Positions 1 through 8,643 of a stretch of DNA of 64,000 bases are shown in pieces. Each line of letters opens with the position of its first letter. The stretch's first letter is position 1. Below the pieces are notes generated by a model. That model searched no databases, had not been told where the DNA came from, and was given only the letters and a program-made list of their open reading frames with translations. Position numbers and translations under genes: made by a program. Source of the stretch: Gemmatimonadota bacterium (GTDB lineage Bacteria; Gemmatimonadota; Gemmatimonadetes; Longimicrobiales; Gaopeijiaceae); contig JAJDNC010000143.1 of assembly GCA_022340865.1 (NCBI GenBank), forward strand, positions 1-64,000, given 5' to 3'.

Positions 1-645
1 GTCGACGACCTGGCGGATCTCGAAGTCCCTTGCGAGCACCGGATCCAACTCACCTCGGCGTGCCTGCTCGGTGAGGTCCTGCGTGTACTTGTCGAGCTTT
101 CCGGTCTTTCCGCTCCCGGGCCTCGCGGCCGAAGGCGCGCCTGCCTCCACGGGTTCCGCAGCGGCCCCCTCCTCCTCCACCGACCTGGCGACGATGCCCT
201 CGAACTCCTGGCGGAGCTGATCGCCGGAGATCTTGTCGAGCTCGCGGCTCGAGGCCGTCACCCGGGACCGCAGATCGGAGCTCACCAGAAGCGCCAACAG
301 CGTGTGCCCGGTGCGGATCCGACGGGCCCCGTAGTCCACGGAACCCAGAAGCCAGGCCTCTTGGAGCATGTCGACGAGCTTCGGACTCAACGAGGGGCGA
401 TCCCCGCTCCCGGTCTTCATGCGGTCCAGGTGCGCCGTGAGGTCCGAGGCCAGTCGCGCACGATCCACGCCGAAGTGCTTGAGGATGAACGCCACGTCCC
501 CGTCGGTGGCGTCGAGCAGCTTCATCACGTAGTGATCGAGCTCGACGTCATAGTGCGTGAGCGACATGCAATAGCCCGCCGCCGCGTCCATGGCGGCCCG
601 GGTCTCGTCGTTCAGCTTGCTGATGAGGGATTTGAGATTGACCAT
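1..645 (-). CDS. clpV: T6SS AAA+ ATPase ClpV/TssH, N-terminal part (runs off the window)
   Basis: Only the first 215 codons are present; the gene continues beyond base 1. ClpV is the cytoplasmic hexameric ATPase that strips and recycles contracted TssB-TssC sheath. The start is ATG at 645, giving MVNLKSLISKLNDETRAAMD, a typical Clp-N opening in which Leu and Asn-rich helices precede the double Clp_N repeat (roughly residues 10-140). A charged linker follows (about 150-190), then the entry to the first AAA module, where ELDPVLARDFEIRQVVD matches the family's DPV-x-G-R-x-x-E-I-x-Q-x-V-D block, with Ala in place of the usual Gly. It is the last gene of the leftward tss operon, 11 bases after tssG. 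The Walker motifs lie outside the window. Confidence 0.9.
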   Translation of the reverse strand, partial: MVNLKSLISKLNDETRAAMDAAAGYCMSLTHYDVELDHYVMKLLDATDGDVAFILKHFGVDRARLASDLTAHLDRMKTGSGDRPSLSPKLVDMLQEAWLLGSVDYGARRIRTGHTLLALLVSSDLRSRVTASSRELDKISGDQLRQEFEGIVARSVEEEGAAAEPVEAGAPSAARPGSGKTGKLDKYTQDLTEQARRGELDPVLARDFEIRQVVD

Positions 646-656
646 GGTTGACCCGC

Positions 657-1703
657 TCAGAGCAAGAGGACGGTATCGGAAGCGTCTTCCATGAATGGTG
701 CCGACCGCAACCACGTGGACCACCCCAGCGGCGTGCCCTCGTCCGCGCCCAGGGAGATGGCCGGAACCTCGTCCTTCGAGAGGATCAGCCTGAGCTCGAA
801 CTCGATCTCGTCGTCCGAGAAGTAGCGCACAATCGCACGTAGCTCCCGGTAGGCGGAGCCGGTGGGGAGAAAATCGTCATATCGCGCCATCGGGACCGGT
901 CCGACCACGATGCGCGCACGAAAGCCGGGATCCCATACCTCGTCACCCACAAGCGCCCCCATGCCTAGGCGGCCGGCGCCATCATCATCGCTGTCGTCGA
1001 TCCTGCACTGGGCCGTATCCGACATGTCGTACCACGCGCCGACGAACTGCTCCACCTCCACCGGGACCTCGAAATAGTCCTCCAGAAGCTGCTGGAGGGC
1101 CCCGGCGCTGCGTTGATGCGGACCGAGGAGCCCCACATAGCCCAGCAGCGCACGGGCGTCGATCTCCAGGGCGTCACGGGCTCCGGTGTTGCCGAGCCCC
1201 ACGAGATCGAACAGGTGATCGGTGACCCGATCGCCTTCGCCCCGCTCGAAGGAGACGTAGAACCGGTAGCGTTCCCATGCCCGGTAGAAGAGGGCGACCA
1301 GACGGTGGTGAAAGAGATCGAGGAAATCATGCAGGGCGCGGTCGCGATTCCTGTCCCGCCGCGTCACCAGGGTGGAGTAGTGATGGGGCAGCACCCCCAT
1401 GTGCCCCACGAGGCCCATGAAGTTGACGGTCATGCCCCAGGGCCGATCATCCGGTTCCCGGGACACGTCCTGGATCTCGCCGGCCGGAAACGCCAGGTCC
1501 GCGTTCACGCCGAAGCGCAGGGCCTCGTCGCCGGGATGAGCGAAGTGGCCCACAGTGGACCGTCCCGCACGCAGCCGCTGCAGCACGCGCACGGCCTGGA
1601 AGAAGCGGAAGGAGTGGGCATCGTCCACCAGCTCCCGATCCAGCGCCTCGCGCGGTTCGGCGTCGCTCACAGGAGCGGCTTGTTTCCTGCTCTCGGTGGC
1701 CAT
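657..1703 (-). CDS. tssG: T6SS baseplate subunit TssG
   Basis: This 348-residue protein matches the usual TssG length. TssG joins TssE, TssF and TssK in the T6SS baseplate wedge. The N-terminal segment DDAHSFRFFQAVRVLQRL is the TssG signature, followed by FGVNADLAFP and VNFMGLVGHMGVLPHHYS, all conserved in this family. The open frame extends further upstream, but ATG at 1703 (MATESRKQ) is chosen because it places the signature about 30 residues in and overlaps the tssF stop by 37 bases, as expected for coupled tssF-tssG. TssG recruits TssK trimers, of which this locus encodes two versions. Confidence 0.9.
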   Translation of the reverse strand: MATESRKQAAPVSDAEPREALDRELVDDAHSFRFFQAVRVLQRLRAGRSTVGHFAHPGDEALRFGVNADLAFPAGEIQDVSREPDDRPWGMTVNFMGLVGHMGVLPHHYSTLVTRRDRNRDRALHDFLDLFHHRLVALFYRAWERYRFYVSFERGEGDRVTDHLFDLVGLGNTGARDALEIDARALLGYVGLLGPHQRSAGALQQLLEDYFEVPVEVEQFVGAWYDMSDTAQCRIDDSDDDGAGRLGMGALVGDEVWDPGFRARIVVGPVPMARYDDFLPTGSAYRELRAIVRYFSDDEIEFELRLILSKDEVPAISLGADEGTPLGWSTWLRSAPFMEDASDTVLLL

Positions 1704-3502
1704 GCCTTGAGAATCTCCGGACGCTGTTTCGTTCTCGCAACGAGCCGCGAGAAGCTGTTCAGCGAGGCGTACTGGGCAAGGAAGCGCTCGAGCACCGACG
1801 CGAACAGGAATACGCTCCCCCCCGTGAAGGCCTCTTCGTCGAACTCGATCTCGATGCTCTTTCCTCGGGCGAACGCGAGGCCGTGGTCGCTCTGAACCGG
1901 CGCGTGCAAAGGCTCGCCCCGCACCGCCGTGATGCCCTCGACGTGCCGTTCGCCGAGCGTCGAGGCGCCGAAATCGTGGAGGCGTATCATCTCCCGGAAC
2001 GCTCCCGCTCCACGGTCGACCAGAGACAGCTGGTTGAGAGAGAGCATGGAGACGAGCCGCCAGAAATGCTCGCCTCCCAGGGGCGGGCGCACCGTCCGCG
2101 TGGGCGCCGTCAGCATGAAGATGCCGATGAGCGGGGCGCTCTCCTCCTCGAGGTGGAGGTCCGATTCCGTGGTGCCGAACGGGAGCTCGTTCGGGAGGTT
2201 CCCGTTCGAGCACAGCACCTTCGCGCCCACCGAGTGGAACTCCGGATACACGGTCGTCCCGTCCAGGTCGACCAACGCGATGGAAACGTTCGACGCACTG
2301 CTCTCACCCCATCCGCGCCGCTCCCGCTTGGAGTACCAGAACAGGCCGCCGTCGGAAGCGGACCTGCGGTGCCTCAGCGCGTAGAACGGCACGAACGGGA
2401 TCCTCTCGGTCGAGCCCGGGGAGATGGCGAAGACCTCCTCGATGGAGAATACCTCGGCGTCCCCTTGCACCGTCACCTGGTACTCGGTCTTCCGTTGATT
2501 GAGGTTGATCGGGCGCGCCTCCGCGGGAAACAGGTTCACGACAGGGGCACAGAAGAGGCGCATCGTGTGGTCGCCCACCCCCTCTTGAAGCCGCGCATGC
2601 CTCTCCGGCCTCTGGAATTTCGATATGTAGAACAGGAGCTGCAGCGATGTGCCCAGCCCCGCTCCCGCGAGTCGGTCTAGGCCTTTGACGTCGACGAAGA
2701 AGTACTTCTGGGGAAACGCGAAGTACTCCTGAATCATCCGGTACGGCAGGAACGAACGCCCGGGGTACGGCAACATGCCCTGCTCGGCATCGAAGCCGAC
2801 CGGGTGGACGGCGCTGCTCGGCAGACGTACCGGGCGCGCCGCCGCGCCCGCGTTCGGGTTCCACGCCACCACCTCGACACAGTTGTTCAGCAGCAGCTCG
2901 TAGAGCGACCCCACGAGACCCGGTTCGCCGTCGAGGTAGAAGCGCAGCTCGGGTATCTCGAGGTCGTCCAGCGAGAGCTGGCCCAGCGTCTCGAGATCGA
3001 CTCGCAGAACGGCGAAGGCGCTCGTGGGGCTCGGACCCTTCACTTCATGCGCCGAGTGCCACCCCGCGCCCCGTACTTCCAGTGGCCAGAGGGTGGTCTC
3101 GTACGCCGTGCGAAACCGGCAGCGGGTCCCGGAGGTCGTGGGGGGCGTCACCAGACGTGCGCCCCGGGGGATCCTCCAACCCGTCGCCTGGGTGGCCTGG
3201 TCCGGGTCAAGGCGGAACTCCGCGAGCGACATCGACGGCAACGGCCGCAGGTAGTGCGGGTAGATGACGTTCAGGAGGGCCTGGGAGATCTCCGGAAAGT
3301 CGTCGTCGATCTTGAGATGAACCCGGGCGGCGAGGAAGGCGAAGCCCTGCAGGAGCCGCTCGACGTGAGGATCCTCTGCCTTGGTTGCCTCGATGCGCAG
3401 GCGAGACGCTACGGCCTTGTAGGTGTCCGCGAATTCCGCGCCCAATTGACGCAGGAAGGTGAGCTCTCGCTCGTAATAGTCCAGGATCCGGTCATCTCTC
3501 AT
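1667..3502 (-). CDS. tssF: T6SS baseplate subunit TssF
   Basis: At 611 residues this is a full-length TssF, the largest baseplate wedge protein. The start MRDDRILDYYERELTFLRQL is the family's hallmark opening, followed by KAEDPHVERLLQGFAFLAAR and FPEISQALLNVIYPHYLRP, both diagnostic. The C-terminal region carries FTGGSVFLFASVLERFLAQY, also conserved in TssF. ATG at 3502 follows the tssE stop by only a few bases (tssE ends at 3507), so translation is probably coupled. Its own end overlaps the tssG start. Function follows from family knowledge: two TssF copies with one TssG and TssE build each wedge. Confidence 0.93.
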   Translation of the reverse strand: MRDDRILDYYERELTFLRQLGAEFADTYKAVASRLRIEATKAEDPHVERLLQGFAFLAARVHLKIDDDFPEISQALLNVIYPHYLRPLPSMSLAEFRLDPDQATQATGWRIPRGARLVTPPTTSGTRCRFRTAYETTLWPLEVRGAGWHSAHEVKGPSPTSAFAVLRVDLETLGQLSLDDLEIPELRFYLDGEPGLVGSLYELLLNNCVEVVAWNPNAGAAARPVRLPSSAVHPVGFDAEQGMLPYPGRSFLPYRMIQEYFAFPQKYFFVDVKGLDRLAGAGLGTSLQLLFYISKFQRPERHARLQEGVGDHTMRLFCAPVVNLFPAEARPINLNQRKTEYQVTVQGDAEVFSIEEVFAISPGSTERIPFVPFYALRHRRSASDGGLFWYSKRERRGWGESSASNVSIALVDLDGTTVYPEFHSVGAKVLCSNGNLPNELPFGTTESDLHLEEESAPLIGIFMLTAPTRTVRPPLGGEHFWRLVSMLSLNQLSLVDRGAGAFREMIRLHDFGASTLGERHVEGITAVRGEPLHAPVQSDHGLAFARGKSIEIEFDEEAFTGGSVFLFASVLERFLAQYASLNSFSRLVARTKQRPEILKAWPPRAGNKPLL

Positions 3503-3506
3503 ACGG

Positions 3507-3980
3507 TCATTCCGCCAACGTAAAGCGACCGCTGTTCAGCTCGAGGACGGTGTCGAAGCGGACACGCTCGGGATCGGGGTCGAGACGTAGCGTCGCCTCA
3601 ATGACGAACTTCAGGCTGCGGCTCTTCTTGCCGTCCTCGTCCGTCCTCGAGATCCGGACATCGGACAGGCGGGGCTCGAAGAGCTCGATCTCCTGCTCGA
3701 TGGACCTCAGAAGCCGGGCGGGCGTCGCCGACGCATCCGCGCTCATGGACGCGAAATCGGGGAGACCGTAGTTGTAGATCGACCGCTCCACCTCCACGTA
3801 AGGCGCGGCAGCTGGACTGCCCGTCTCCCTGGTGTTGAGCAGCCACTCCAGGTCCCGCAGCAGATTGGACTTGAGCAGCTCGACCGAGGCGTCCCAGTCC
3901 GACGGCTCGCCCCGGTCCCTACTCACCAATCGATCCAGAATCGACTGACGTACCGTCCTGGGCCTGGTCCGCTGGTTCAT
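3507..3980 (-). CDS. tssE: T6SS baseplate subunit TssE (gp25-like)
   Basis: This 157-residue protein is the T4 gp25 homologue that nucleates sheath assembly on the baseplate. Visible family features are the N-terminal SILDRL motif, LKSNLLRDLEWLLNTR near residues 35-55, the YNYGLPDFASMS segment, and IEQEIELFEPRLSDVRI, which corresponds to the conserved E-P-R-L core of gp25 proteins. The ATG at 3980 lies inside the 3' end of tssA, so the two genes overlap by 62 bases in different frames. The overlap suggests coupled translation within the tssA-tssE-tssF-tssG run. Confidence 0.9.
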   Translation of the reverse strand: MNQRTRPRTVRQSILDRLVSRDRGEPSDWDASVELLKSNLLRDLEWLLNTRETGSPAAAPYVEVERSIYNYGLPDFASMSADASATPARLLRSIEQEIELFEPRLSDVRISRTDEDGKKSRSLKFVIEATLRLDPDPERVRFDTVLELNSGRFTLAE

Positions 3981-5787
3981 CTCCAGCCTCCGCTTTGGCC
4001 GATGAAGAAGTCGCTCCGCCGTGGCCGGCCTGACCCTCGAGCGAGGCTGCGAGCACCGGATCGAGGCGGCAGATGTCGTCGTACAGCTTGCCGCGGCGTC
4101 GCTCGTTGGGGGGAAGACAACGATAGAGGAGCCCCATGGGTCTCGCCACGATCGCGGCGGCCTCCCACTCCTCGAGGTTCCGCTTCTCAGCCAGGTCGAC
4201 CAGGTCCTCCAGCATGGGGCGGGCGATGGAGACCATGCCCGCGTCCACGAGCACGGACGCCGCCAGCGAATGGGTTATGAACCGCGCGCGTGCGCTCTCC
4301 TCTCGGTCGGCCCGTTTCTTGAGCAGCTCGACCCCCCGCATGGGATTGCCCGAGGCTGCCCACTCCAGCGCCTTCTCGTGGGTGGCCTCGCTCAGGATAC
4401 GCTCTTGATCGTAGTCGGGAGGGGACGCGGCGGTGGGCTGCTCACCATCGCCACCCGTGACACCCGACAGGCGCAACCACTCCTGAGTTTCCGCATTGGC
4501 CGTGGGGGTGTCATCCATGAGCGCCGCCGACAGGAGCTTCGGGACGTCGCGCAGAAGAGCCGCGAGCTCACCCCTGATCGCGTCAGCGGCGGGGCGATAC
4601 GTGCTTCCCAGGGCCTCCAGAGCCGTGAGGACATAGCGCTGCAGATCCAGCCACCCTCGCCCCGAAGGAGTCGCCATGACCTCCTCCGCCGCTTCCACCA
4701 GCTCGCTCCAGCTCCCGTTGAGGAGCAGGGTCTTCAGGCGCTTGCGCAGCTCCGTCGGTGGCGCGTCCAGGAGGCGCACGTCCAGCCCGCTTCCGCCCTT
4801 CCTGAGCTCGCCCCACCGCAGGCCACGGATCAACAGGTACGAGGCCGGGTCGGTGGGATCGTCCCGTCGGAGGAATCGAGCGGCGCTCGCGATGCGACGG
4901 TGTGCGTCCGCGGCATCCGACGGTTCCGGCGACAGCCCGGACGCCGCGGCACCTCCCCCACCGGTGGGGGCGCCGGAGGAGCCCTCGGGCGAGGCCTGGT
5001 CCACCTGTTCCTCAACCGGATCGGGCTCGAGCTCGAGCTTCTTGTCCAGGAGGACCTGAACGGCCGTCGTCGCCCGCCCCAGCACTTCCTTCAGCTTGCC
5101 GAAGCTCGGCTTCGGACCCTTCAGCTCCTTGAAGCGCTCCTTGACCAGCTCTTCGAGCGTGCCGACGGCGTCCGAGCAACTCCCGACCTCGGCCCGCCAC
5201 TTCTTGTATCGCGCCTTGGGAGTCTCCGCGAAGCCGTTCTCGAAGTTCGCGGCGGTGGGTGCGCGCGGGTCGTCCTCCTCTTCCTCGTCTTTCTTCTTGC
5301 CCTGCTTGCCACCGGCCTCCGCACCGCCGAACGAGTCCTTCCGGATGCCCTTCCATTCCTCGAAGTCGTGGATGTTGTGCCCCCAGTCCGTGATGGCCAC
5401 GAACTTGACGGGCTCGTGCCTGTCTTCCCGCGACTTGAAGCCCTCTCCGGCGAACTCCAACGCGAACGCACGATCCTCCACTTCTTCGGGATAGAGGTTG
5501 TCCCAGAACTGGTCGAGGAGGCCATGGATCAGGGTGAGTCCGGAGTTCAGCCCCTCGAAGCCCTCCAGGTTCAGCAACGCCTCGGTCAGCCAGATGGCGA
5601 GCGTCAGATCCTTCGAGCGTTTCCGGAGGATGTCGGTGGTGAGTTCGACGACCTCCTCGAAGTCATGATCGGGGCTTCGTGCGTCGCGAAGCGCCGCGAC
5701 ACGCGAGTAGTCCGCCTCGTACGTGACGTCCGCCCCTCCGGGGCGCTCCTCGGAGATCGGCGCGAGAAGATCCTCGGGAAGCGGCAT
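3919..5787 (-). CDS. tssA: T6SS assembly protein TssA
   Basis: This 622-residue protein belongs to the TssA family that organises baseplate and sheath growth at the tube tip. The ImpA_N domain is clear at the N-terminus: LLAPISEERPGGADVTYEAD, then TLAIWLTEALLNLEGFEGL and LLDQFWDNLYPE. A low-complexity Lys/Glu/Asp stretch lies around residues 155-175 and a Gly/Ala/Pro-rich linker near residues 270-290. The C-terminal half (about 300-600) is helical, with ATHEKALEWAASGNPMRGVELLKKR resembling the VasJ-type C-terminal domain seen in long TssA proteins. It starts 11 bases after tagJ ends and overlaps tssE. The family assignment is firm; the class of TssA C-terminal domain is less certain. Confidence 0.88.
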   Translation of the reverse strand: MPLPEDLLAPISEERPGGADVTYEADYSRVAALRDARSPDHDFEEVVELTTDILRKRSKDLTLAIWLTEALLNLEGFEGLNSGLTLIHGLLDQFWDNLYPEEVEDRAFALEFAGEGFKSREDRHEPVKFVAITDWGHNIHDFEEWKGIRKDSFGGAEAGGKQGKKKDEEEEDDPRAPTAANFENGFAETPKARYKKWRAEVGSCSDAVGTLEELVKERFKELKGPKPSFGKLKEVLGRATTAVQVLLDKKLELEPDPVEEQVDQASPEGSSGAPTGGGGAAASGLSPEPSDAADAHRRIASAARFLRRDDPTDPASYLLIRGLRWGELRKGGSGLDVRLLDAPPTELRKRLKTLLLNGSWSELVEAAEEVMATPSGRGWLDLQRYVLTALEALGSTYRPAADAIRGELAALLRDVPKLLSAALMDDTPTANAETQEWLRLSGVTGGDGEQPTAASPPDYDQERILSEATHEKALEWAASGNPMRGVELLKKRADREESARARFITHSLAASVLVDAGMVSIARPMLEDLVDLAEKRNLEEWEAAAIVARPMGLLYRCLPPNERRRGKLYDDICRLDPVLAASLEGQAGHGGATSSSAKAEAGDEPADQAQDGTSVDSGSIGE

Positions 5788-5798
5788 GGGAAGGTCTT

Positions 5799-6518
5799 TC
5801 AGCTCAAGGGGGCGGAAGTGCCTTCGATCTCGAGCTCACGCACCTCGAGAATCGGGAAGTCCTCGTCGTCGACGAGGAGCATCCTCTGGCCCACGGGCAC
5901 CTGCAGACCATCCGGAAGATCGACCCACCGGGTCATCCGTCCCAGGCGCACCAACTCGTCCTCGTCGCGCGAGGCGGAGGGCGTCAGGACAGGCAGCAAC
6001 GCTTCACCCAGGTCGACACCGGCCAACGATTCGCCGGCCTGTAGATGGACGGGAGCCCACAGGAGGTCACGGAGCCTCTGCGGAGGATCGAGGGTGACGG
6101 ACGTCAGGTGCTCGAGCGGGATCCACGAGTACTGGCCGCCGATGAAGAGCTCGAGGCGGGCACCCACACGCGGATCGGCGTCCTCGAGGCTCTCGAAGGG
6201 TCGGCCATTCAGCGTTCCACGCACCGGGTGCGGCTCCTTCGGCGACTCGGGAAAAGTGCCTTCGTCGAACATCGCGGCGCGCTCCTGCTCACACTCGAGC
6301 ACCCGCCCGTATGCCATGATGCCGAGCGTGGCTTCGGGATCACCTCGTGCCAGCACGTCGAGCTGCTTCAGAGCACGCCCGTAATCGCCCGCGAAGCACA
6401 ACAACTCGAATAGGAAGGTCCGCCGCTGCGCGTCCGTCGGCCGGTCCCGCACCTCGGCGTTGAGCACCGCGATCGCCTCCGTAAGCCTGCCTTCCTGGTA
6501 CAGCGCTTTGGCGTCCAA
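5799..6518 (-). CDS. tagJ: T6SS accessory protein TagJ/ImpE
   Basis: This 239-residue protein matches the TagJ (ImpE) family. In known systems TagJ binds TssB and modulates ClpV access to the sheath. The N-terminus LYQEGRLTEAIAVLNAEVRD is a TPR-like helix pair, followed by RRTFLFELLCFAGDYGRAL. The C-terminal half carries YSWIPLEHLTSVTLDPPQRL and RDLLWAPVHLQ, both characteristic of ImpE. The start is TTG at 6518, supported by AAGGAA a few bases upstream. It lies between hcp and tssA, and an inverted repeat occupies the space between hcp and this gene. Confidence 0.87.
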   Translation of the reverse strand: MDAKALYQEGRLTEAIAVLNAEVRDRPTDAQRRTFLFELLCFAGDYGRALKQLDVLARGDPEATLGIMAYGRVLECEQERAAMFDEGTFPESPKEPHPVRGTLNGRPFESLEDADPRVGARLELFIGGQYSWIPLEHLTSVTLDPPQRLRDLLWAPVHLQAGESLAGVDLGEALLPVLTPSASRDEDELVRLGRMTRWVDLPDGLQVPVGQRMLLVDDEDFPILEVRELEIEGTSAPLS

Positions 6519-6536
6519 TGCTCTTCCTTGGCAACT

Positions 6537-6594
6537 CGAAGTCCCGCCACGGGGCTTGAGAGGTCCCCACGGGACTCCCCGCAGCGGGACTTCG
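6537..6594 (-). terminator. Long inverted repeat between hcp and tagJ
   Basis: CGAAGTCCCGC at 6537-6547 and GCGGGACTTCG at 6584-6594 are perfect 11-base complements, and the 36 bases between them contain further GGGG/CCCC pairing. On the leftward transcript this folds just after the hcp stop and ends about 18 bases before the tagJ start. No U-tract follows, so it is more likely a processing, mRNA-stabilising or partial-termination hairpin than a full terminator. It could help set high hcp expression relative to the downstream baseplate genes. Confidence 0.6.
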
Positions 6595-6602
6595 GTGTGG
6601 GG

Positions 6603-7094
6603 TTACGGTCTCCGGGTGCGGACGTCCCAACTCCCGACGTGGTCACCACCCTTGGTGCCGTCCTTGTTCTGCTCCGAATAGGTGATCTTGACCTTGCCGA
6701 AAGCGAAGGAGACCGCCTCGTGAGGTATGGGGTCGGGGCCGTCCGCGCCCGACCAGTTGATCGAGGTCACGTACACCTCGTCGAACTCGTACAGGAGGTA
6801 GTCCAGGGGACCGGCTGAGCCCCCGGACTTGTACAGCGTGACCTTCGCAGTGGGAAAGTGCTCGCCGTCGCACATCATCTGGAAGAGCTCGGCGCTGGTG
6901 GCATCGGTCTTCTTCGTGATGGCGAACTCCTGCAGGGCGACGGTCCCCGTCCCACCCCCCTTACCGTGACCGACGCTCGAGATGTTGGAGCCTCCGAACG
7001 AGAAGGACTCGAGCTCGATCTCTCCCTCGTGACCTTCCCTCAGCGACTCCCCCGTCACGCCTTCCACTGTCATGTACGCGTCCCATCCGGCCAT
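6603..7094 (-). CDS. hcp: T6SS inner-tube protein Hcp/TssD
   Basis: Hcp forms hexameric rings that stack into the expelled inner tube and can carry effectors. This 163-residue protein has the Hcp beta-barrel pattern: an N-terminal MAGWDAYMTVEGVTGES, IELESFSFGGSN, VALQEFAITKKTDATSAELF and GEHFPTAKVTLYKSGG. These match the conserved family blocks in order. The start ATG at 7094 has a clear AGGAG about 8 bases upstream (reverse strand of 7102-7107). It follows tssC by 52 bases, within the tssB-tssC-hcp unit. Length is normal for Hcp. Confidence 0.93.
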   Translation of the reverse strand: MAGWDAYMTVEGVTGESLREGHEGEIELESFSFGGSNISSVGHGKGGGTGTVALQEFAITKKTDATSAELFQMMCDGEHFPTAKVTLYKSGGSAGPLDYLLYEFDEVYVTSINWSGADGPDPIPHEAVSFAFGKVKITYSEQNKDGTKGGDHVGSWDVRTRRP

Positions 7095-7146
7095 GGTACT
7101 CTCCTGGGGTTTGAGGCTCGGTCATGACGGCCGCACTCGCGGCTGC

Positions 7147-8643
7147 CTAGGCTTCTGGAACATCCGCGACCAACCGGAGCGAGAAGTCAACGGCGTCGAG
7201 CTGGAAGTGGGGCCGTAGATAAGCCACGGCCTGGTATTGACCCGGCGCACGCGGGTTCTCGATCACATCGATGCGAGCATCCGAGAGCGGCTTCTTGGCC
7301 TTGGCGTCCTCGGGAGCGTTCTCGCTCTTCAGCACGTACTCTCCGATCCAGTTCTGCAGCATCTTCTGGAGCTCGCCCTTCGTCTTGTAGCTCCCGATGT
7401 AGTCACGCATCATCACCTTCAGGTAATGCGCGAAGCGGGACACGGCGAAGATGTACGGGAGCTGAGCCGAGATCGCGGCGTTTGCGGTGGCCGCATCACC
7501 TCCGGTTCCCACATACTCCTTGGGCTTCTGCGCAGATTGCACGCTGAAGAACACGGCATTCGCCGTGTTCTTCTCGTTGGCCAGCGGGGCGAACCCCAGC
7601 TTGGCCATCTCCATCTCGTGGTCGTCCGGGATCACGGTCTCGGTGGGGCACTTCATCGCGATGTCGCCGGAGTCCGTCTCGAAGTTGTGCACCGGTAAGC
7701 CCTCGAGCTTTCCGCCGGACGTCACGCCCCGGATGCGCGCACACCACCCGTGCTGCGCGAAGGCGCTTGTCACCCGTGCACCGAGGCCCCAGGCGGCGTT
7801 GCCCCACAGGTACTTGTGGTGCTCCTTGCCGGAGACGTCCTCCTCGAAGTCGAACTCCTCGATGGGGTTTTGCGTGCCGAACGGCTCACGGAGGAGCATG
7901 CGCGGCGCGGTGAGGGCGACGTAGCGCGCATCCTCACTCTCGCGGAACGAACGCCATTGAGCGTACTCCGAGCCCTCGAACACCGACGAGAGCTGGTACA
8001 TGTTGGTCAGCTCGGTGAAGCTCTCGAACCCGAACATGTCAGGGGACGTGCCCGTGATGAACGGCGCGTGCGCCGTCGCGGCGATCTTCGACATCGCATC
8101 GAGCAGCTTGATGTCCTGGCCGCTCTTGCCGAACTCGAAATCGCCGAGGAGGGCTCCGTAGGGATTGCCGCCGAAGACGTTGTACTCTTCCTGGTAGATC
8201 TTCCGGAACAGCTCGCTCCGGTCGACGCCCATGGCCGCGCGGCCGGCCGTCACATCACGCAGGAGCTCCTTCTTCGTGATCGGGAGCACCCGCACCTTGA
8301 GCATCGGTCCTGTCTCCGTGTTGGCGATCAGATACCGCAGCCCCGTCCACGTCGCCTCGAGCTTCTGGAACTTCTCGTGGTGCAGGATCTCGTTCAGCTG
8401 CTCGGAGACCAGACGATCGATCTCGGCGATCTGGTGATTCAGCATCGCCTCGGTGTCGGCGCTGAACGTGACGGCGCCCTCGAGGACATCCTTCACGAAC
8501 AGCTTGATCATCTCGCGGCCGCGCTGCTGGGCCTCGGTCTCCTTTCCGAACCTGCCTTCTTCGACGATCTGGTCGAGGAGACTCCCTTCGGTGACCTCCG
8601 CCTCGGCGGGCGCCGCGGCCTGTTTCTGTTTCGCCTCAGCCAT
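7147..8643 (-). CDS. tssC: T6SS contractile sheath large subunit TssC
   Basis: This 498-residue protein is a complete TssC (VipB). It pairs with TssB to form the contractile sheath. Recognisable family blocks in order are KLEATWTGLRYLIANTETG, YGALLGDFEFGKSGQDIKLL, APFITGTSPDMFGFESF, YLWGNAAWGLGARV, PTETVIPDDHEMEMAKLGF and SRFAHYLKVMMRDYIGS. The C-terminal segment FQLDAVDFSLRLVADVPEA is the usual TssC end. Its first 8 bases overlap tssB. It provides the reference against which the shortened TssC-like domain at 9340-10857 can be judged. Confidence 0.95.
   Translation of the reverse strand: MAEAKQKQAAAPAEAEVTEGSLLDQIVEEGRFGKETEAQQRGREMIKLFVKDVLEGAVTFSADTEAMLNHQIAEIDRLVSEQLNEILHHEKFQKLEATWTGLRYLIANTETGPMLKVRVLPITKKELLRDVTAGRAAMGVDRSELFRKIYQEEYNVFGGNPYGALLGDFEFGKSGQDIKLLDAMSKIAATAHAPFITGTSPDMFGFESFTELTNMYQLSSVFEGSEYAQWRSFRESEDARYVALTAPRMLLREPFGTQNPIEEFDFEEDVSGKEHHKYLWGNAAWGLGARVTSAFAQHGWCARIRGVTSGGKLEGLPVHNFETDSGDIAMKCPTETVIPDDHEMEMAKLGFAPLANEKNTANAVFFSVQSAQKPKEYVGTGGDAATANAAISAQLPYIFAVSRFAHYLKVMMRDYIGSYKTKGELQKMLQNWIGEYVLKSENAPEDAKAKKPLSDARIDVIENPRAPGQYQAVAYLRPHFQLDAVDFSLRLVADVPEA

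Noticed and set aside
4021..6384. A 787-codon open frame on the right strand opposite tssA and tagJ
   Set aside because: It mirrors well-supported genes on the other strand and shows Arg/Gly/Leu-rich noise with no family motif; such frames arise from high third-position GC.
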